A stretch of DNA of 64,000 nt from Microbotryomycetes sp. JL201 (lineage: Eukaryota; Basidiomycota; Microbotryomycetes). Positions 59,801-64,000 of this stretch are shown in pieces. The stretch is taken from the NCBI GenBank assembly GCA_033819885.1, contig JAQYUZ010000027.1, forward strand, positions 1-64,000, in the 5' to 3' direction. The stretch's first letter is position 1, and each line of letters starts with the position of its first letter. The position numbers were made by a program, and so were the translations under genes. Below the pieces are notes generated by a model. It had not been told where the DNA came from. It saw only the letters and a program-made list of their open reading frames with translations, and made no database searches.

Positions 59801-62747
59801 TATCGAGGCGAGTTGCTCGTCGAGAGCTTGCGCAAACAACTCGTCGGGACGATTCGCGAGACTCAGGACTTGGAAGATGACGTTCGTGATTTGGACACCA
59901 AGATTGCCTTGCTTGTCAAGAACAAAATCACGCACGAAGTTGCTCGAGCTCAACGAGCTCGTCAAGGTGGCTTGGCACCTCTCAAGCGAGATTCGTTGCT
60001 TGCGGCCGCCAACGACCCGTTTGCATCTGAGGCGCTAGACCGACAGACTCAACGCAAACTGGAACTGTATCAACAAATGTTTTGGCACCTGCAGACCAAT
60101 CCGACGTACTTTGCGAAATTGTTTGCGAGTGCAGGTCACCGGTTGAGGGACGGGGGCGACCGCAAACATCAGAAGTCGTTGGAAACGATCACATTTGTCG
60201 TATTTGGTTATGCTCAGGCTCAGAGGGAAGAATATCTGCTTCTCAAATTGTTTCAGGTGAGATTTCGGCCTTTTCGCGACTCTGAAAGACGGCTAAAACG
60301 GCTGTGCGACAGCGATCTATCGAGGAAGAGATGCAGCTCGTGTCGAACGTGGCTTCCTTTGTGAAAGGGAACTTTACGTTTGTCAGACTGTTGATGCAGT
60401 ACGCTCGAGGCGTTGGTCCACGAAAGGCTTTGCAAGATATTCTCGGTCGCCAGATTGGGCTGGTTATGGACAAGAAGGGTATGGATCTCGGCACTGATCC
60501 AGTCACGGTCAGTGTGGTGGTAATTTGGCAGCGAGAACGAATGCTGATACAATGCGCGACGCAGATTTACAAATCGTTAATCGAGGAGGAAGAGAGGCGC
60601 ACGGGCGTAACGTCGAGTCGTCCCGTCGACGTCGACTTTGCACATGCCGTTGCTGATTCAGAGACGAATCAATTGTTTATCAAGCGTACGTCGGGCAGCG
60701 TCTCCAAACATCTTGCTGCTGCTGATGAGTGGGAGTCTCAAAGACTTGATTGCGCTGCGCCAAGTGACAGACGCGATTCTCAAGTCTCTGCTCAATTTTA
60801 CTCACCTCTTGCCTTATGGTATTCGCTTCGTCGCACGTGAGCTTTACAGAGCTCTGCTCGCGAGGTTCCCAGATGAAGCAGAGGCGGAAATGTTGCGCGT
60901 TGCTGGTCATCTCGTCTACTACAGATTCGTTCAACCTGCCATCATGTGAGCATGCCGCTCAACCTATCTCGTACATTGTGGACGTCGACTGACGAGTTTT
61001 GCAGTGCCCCTGAAACGTTCGATATTGTTTCTGGCATCGTGCCCGTTCAACAAAGACAGAACTTGTCCGAAGTGGCCAAACTTTTGAATCAAGTTTCGGT
61101 GGGCAGATTGTTTGGCGACGATCAGGCCTATTTGATGCCCATGAATGCGTTCATCGAGGCCAGTGCCGCCCGCTTTGCGAGCTGGATGGAAGACGGTCAG
61201 TTTCAGGCATGCTCAGGAACCGTCCATGACTCTGACGCTTTTGCTGTGATCAGTAATCGCCATTGAAGACGCAGAGCACCATTTCCGTGCCGACGAGTGG
61301 ATCGACGCCAAGTCGTCTCACCAACCGGTCGTCTACATTAGTCCGAACGATATTTATTCGACTCACAACCTCATAGCCGAGCATCTCGACGTCGTTGCTC
61401 GCGAAGGAGCAGACCCTTTACGACAAATTATAGCTGAGCTTGGAGGCGTGCCATTGTCCGGATCGGCAGAGTTGGACAGGGCCAGGGCTGACGAAGTGCC
61501 TTTGACGTTGACGACGAGGTTGCGAGCTGATGAGGGCAAGTGGATATAGTGTGAAGTGTGCAAGTGATCAAGGAGCTAACGTAATGAGGCATTTTGTGCA
61601 GATCCCCACGCCGAAAGCAAACTTTTGTTCAACCAAGCGAAACGTCGGGTCCTGGGCATCCTCAAGGTTCACACGGGCAACGACCTAGAACAAGTGCTGG
61701 CACAAACCGTCACGGCTGATGACGAAACGCTCTGGTCTGAGCTCGTCGAGGAAGAGTTGGAAGAAGAGCGACAACAGGCCCGTGCTCAACGCCGAAACTT
61801 GATATCTCAGCCTGACGACATTCGAAGGTCTGTTCGCGGGTAGCTGTGAGATGGAAAACGTGACGACTGACGTGCTGGCTTGCTCAGAATGACGTTCCAC
61901 CAGTTGAAGATGGCTGCGCTCCAAGACATTTTACAGCTTCGTCAAATTGGCGTCATCTCGAAAGCAGACAAGTACCAGGCTTTGCTCGACTCTATCGCTC
62001 ACGACATTAGGTCGAAACGTGCGTTCCGGCGAAGGTTGACTCGCTGCTCTGTTTGTGGCTGACCCTCCAAACCAATGATGCAGACCACCGACGTGTGCAG
62101 CGACAGAACGAAATTGCAACGATGCAAGCGACGCTGACGACGTTGAGAACCAAGAAAAAGTACCTCGAGGACCAAATTCAAAGCTATCACGTCTACATTG
62201 ATCAGTCGATGGCGTCTATTCAGAAAAAGAGGTTCGTGGCCGCGTTCCTGATGTACAAGGGAAACGAAATCGCTGACTGGGGGATTGTTTTGTGGTGGCT
62301 TGAACAGCAAGAAGCGGATAGTGTTGCCTTGGTCGTTGCAAGGGTCACACGAACGTCAACTCGAACGACAGGGCAAACGATACAAATACGGTTCTTACAA
62401 ATACACTGCACAGACATTGTACGACAAGGGAGTACTGTTGTCTATCGACCAATATAGTCCTAAACAATTTGACAAGGTCAACTTGACGATTTCGAGTGAC
62501 GCGGTTGGTTGTTTCGAACTGGGAGTCGAGTTTGGTGGCAACTTGATGGTGAACCAGCAAACCAGGTTGGAGGACTTGTTGGAGAGTCAATTTGTGAGTT
62601 TGCAAGCGGAAGGTGTTTTTGACTTTACCAGACTGACTGGCGCGAACGCTGTAGGCTGGGAGACAAACGCTCGAGATTGGTACCGTAGCCAAAGTCAATT
62701 TGAACTTGCTCGTCGACCTCATCAATCGCAAATTCTATACCTCATGA
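56811..62747 (+). CDS. IQGAP-family scaffold (CH, IQ repeats, RasGAP-related domain)
   Basis: A many-exon gene, roughly 1,650 residues. IQGAPs organise the actomyosin ring and signalling. Order: Ser/Pro-rich head; calponin-homology domain (EYLCHVRETQEWLDSC, FEQSLRNGYALAHLARSL, NINIFLTFIDEVGLP, PKVIYCLHALSHLLF); about seven IQ units such as GLQACARGLLARRR, GLQAQIRGWIARRSF and YMQSLWRGALARQRY; GAP-related domain with LLMQYARG, LPYGIRFVARELY and YYRFVQPAIM; and the RasGAP C-terminal region. A long Glu/Arg helix separates IQ units 1 and 2. The last exon should read LNLLVDLINRKFYTS, but the final splice is unresolved with canonical sites. It converges on the gene at 62874. Confidence 0.9.
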
Positions 62748-62873
62748 TCACATCCTTCGTCTTTCAGAATCACGGCTTGTGTTTCCTTTTTTTTTTTGTA
62801 CTCTTTGAGGTTTTGTTTTGTATGTTTGCACTCAATCGCATGAAAGCGCTTTGTAATACATTGTAATCAATGT

Positions 62874-64000
62874 TCAGACTTGTCTGATCAATTGTAAGCC
62901 TTTCTCGTACAAGCCCGACACGACCATCCATCTTTGTTCTCCTGCGTCCGTTTTCGACACTCCAACGACCGCCGTCGAACTCGTACCAAACGATTTCTTG
63001 TCATGTTTGTAACCACCTTTTGAAGCAAACAACGTCGACAGTTTCCAACCTCGAGTTTTTTTCGCTCTGCCAGACGTGTAAGCCACGTCATCATCCGTCG
63101 TCTCATCGTCATCGTACTGGTCACCGTCGAGCTTTGTCATCGACACAGTCCAAGAACCTGCTTGAGGGAACCAATCTGGAGTTGAAACGTTTAAAGCTTC
63201 TAGCAACATTGGCAAGTAAGCCGGATGACCTGTCGCTATAAACGTAGGTCCCGCTCGTTTTTGTTGGTTAACAAATTGTTTCGGTGCGAGACTGAGGTTG
63301 TCTGGTAAGAAGGGTACGGCGACGTTTATTTTGTTTGACAGTGTAGAGTTGATGGGGTTGACATCGTAGACGTGTACGGTTCTGTGTGTTGAACTCGAGA
63401 CTGCAAACAACTTGTCGGAAGGAGAGTAGGCGATTCCGTTGGCGAAACCGATTCCTGTCGCGACAGTGTTTGATCGAACGTTTGTCGCCAATACTTCAAC
63501 ATCTTTGTGGGCGTCTGTAGTCGAAGCAGGTGGGTCATCAAACGTGACAAAGTCGACCCGAGACCAAGGTTTTGCAAAAATGGTTTCGTAAAAGTTGAGC
63601 AAATTGTCGATCAAGCGCGTTGACCGCTTGTTGTACTTGTGGTCGTGAGACAGGTAGAACGAGTTTGATGAGACGGGCTGGATTGCGTTTGGGGCGTTGA
63701 AAGAGGAATGTTTGATCGTCATCAGGTACCTGGCTGTCAATGGCAAGCCTGGCGTGGTCGTCGACAGTTGAAACACTTCAACGGACGAATATAATCGCTC
63801 GTGGTTGATGACAAACAATCGTGATCCGTCTTGGATGAACCTGAGGCCCAATGGGTGAAAGTCTTTGTCGATGTTGCCGCCGCGGCCGCCACTGCCTGTC
63901 GCCCACTTTGCGCCCTTGTTGTCGGTCAGGACGGCGTCCGATGGCTGTTGACTGTAGCGTGGCCAGTTGACGAGTTTGATGTTGTGTGCGTGTGGCTTGT
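62874..64000 (-). CDS. Paraoxonase/arylesterase-like protein, partial (5' end outside window)
   Basis: The frame is open from the stop at 62874 to the window edge, so the N-terminus is missing. It is a six-bladed-propeller-type protein like serum paraoxonase, a calcium-dependent lactonase or arylesterase. Typical blocks: FHPLGLRF, RLFVINHER, FNAPNAIQPVSSNSFYLSHD, GIGFANGIAYSPSDKLFAVSS and NLSLAPKQFV. An acidic insertion (DDDETTDDD) sits in a loop near the end. Likely extracellular or secretory, but the signal sequence cannot be seen. No intron is evident in the visible part. Confidence 0.82.
   Translation of the reverse strand, partial: KPHAHNIKLVNWPRYSQQPSDAVLTDNKGAKWATGSGGRGGNIDKDFHPLGLRFIQDGSRLFVINHERLYSSVEVFQLSTTTPGLPLTARYLMTIKHSSFNAPNAIQPVSSNSFYLSHDHKYNKRSTRLIDNLLNFYETIFAKPWSRVDFVTFDDPPASTTDAHKDVEVLATNVRSNTVATGIGFANGIAYSPSDKLFAVSSSTHRTVHVYDVNPINSTLSNKINVAVPFLPDNLSLAPKQFVNQQKRAGPTFIATGHPAYLPMLLEALNVSTPDWFPQAGSWTVSMTKLDGDQYDDDETTDDDVAYTSGRAKKTRGWKLSTLFASKGGYKHDKKSFGTSSTAVVGVSKTDAGEQRWMVVSGLYEKGLQLIRQV

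Overview
This 64-kb window looks like the nuclear chromosome of a basidiomycete fungus. The genes are closely packed on both strands and are cut by many short introns (about 45-140 nt, often with CTGAC or CTAAC-like branch sites). The gene content fits: an IQGAP with fused CH, IQ and RasGAP regions, a Zn2Cys6 regulator, a UreG urease chaperone, translin, a PPWD1-type WD40-cyclophilin, an Ypd1 phosphotransfer protein and an Ypi1-type PP1 regulator. I cannot place it below phylum level. There are no rRNA genes, CRISPR arrays or bacterial operons. Two tRNA genes (Leu-TAG and Cys-GCA), both with introns, lie 48 kb apart. Each has the same 70-bp repeat upstream.

Layout. 1-2.8 kb: 70-bp repeat, tRNA-Leu, an inverted duplication of an unknown Cys-rich gene, and a small hypothetical gene. 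3.3-16.8 kb: a 1734-residue acidic nuclear-type protein, a METTL25/RRNAD1-like methyltransferase, a mitochondrial-type Ohr peroxidase, COX20, a GABA-aminotransferase-like enzyme and Ypi1. 17-37 kb: two membrane-anchored PC-esterase/CAS1-like proteins, a conserved zinc-binding protein, UreG, translin, a ZFAND2-like AN1 protein, a DHA1 transporter and a fucosyltransferase-like membrane protein. 37-45 kb: PPWD1, an unknown 365-residue protein and a Zn2Cys6 transcription factor. 46-48.3 kb: a second palindromic accessory locus, the second 70-bp repeat and tRNA-Cys. 48.8-51.7 kb: three adjacent small genes that share an unrecognised C-terminal motif. 52-64 kb: a GPI-type GH26-like enzyme, two very small proteins, Ypd1, a large IQGAP and the end of a paraoxonase-like gene cut by the window edge.

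How the genes work together. This is mostly a set of independent housekeeping genes. Loose themes are stress and signalling (Ypd1, Ypi1, Ohr), glycan or cell-surface modification (two PC-esterase-like proteins, a fucosyltransferase-like protein, GH26, an MFS transporter) and mitochondria (COX20, Ohr).

The most unusual material is in splicing and in the accessory loci. The MFS gene appears to need a 2-nt micro-exon. UreG is split into 12 exons, one of them 12 nt. At least five introns appear to be GC-AG. The accessory loci are two fold-back duplications and the three-gene tandem family. Exon models were built by hand from reading frame, splice consensus and family conservation; exon lengths were summed to check frame where I say so.
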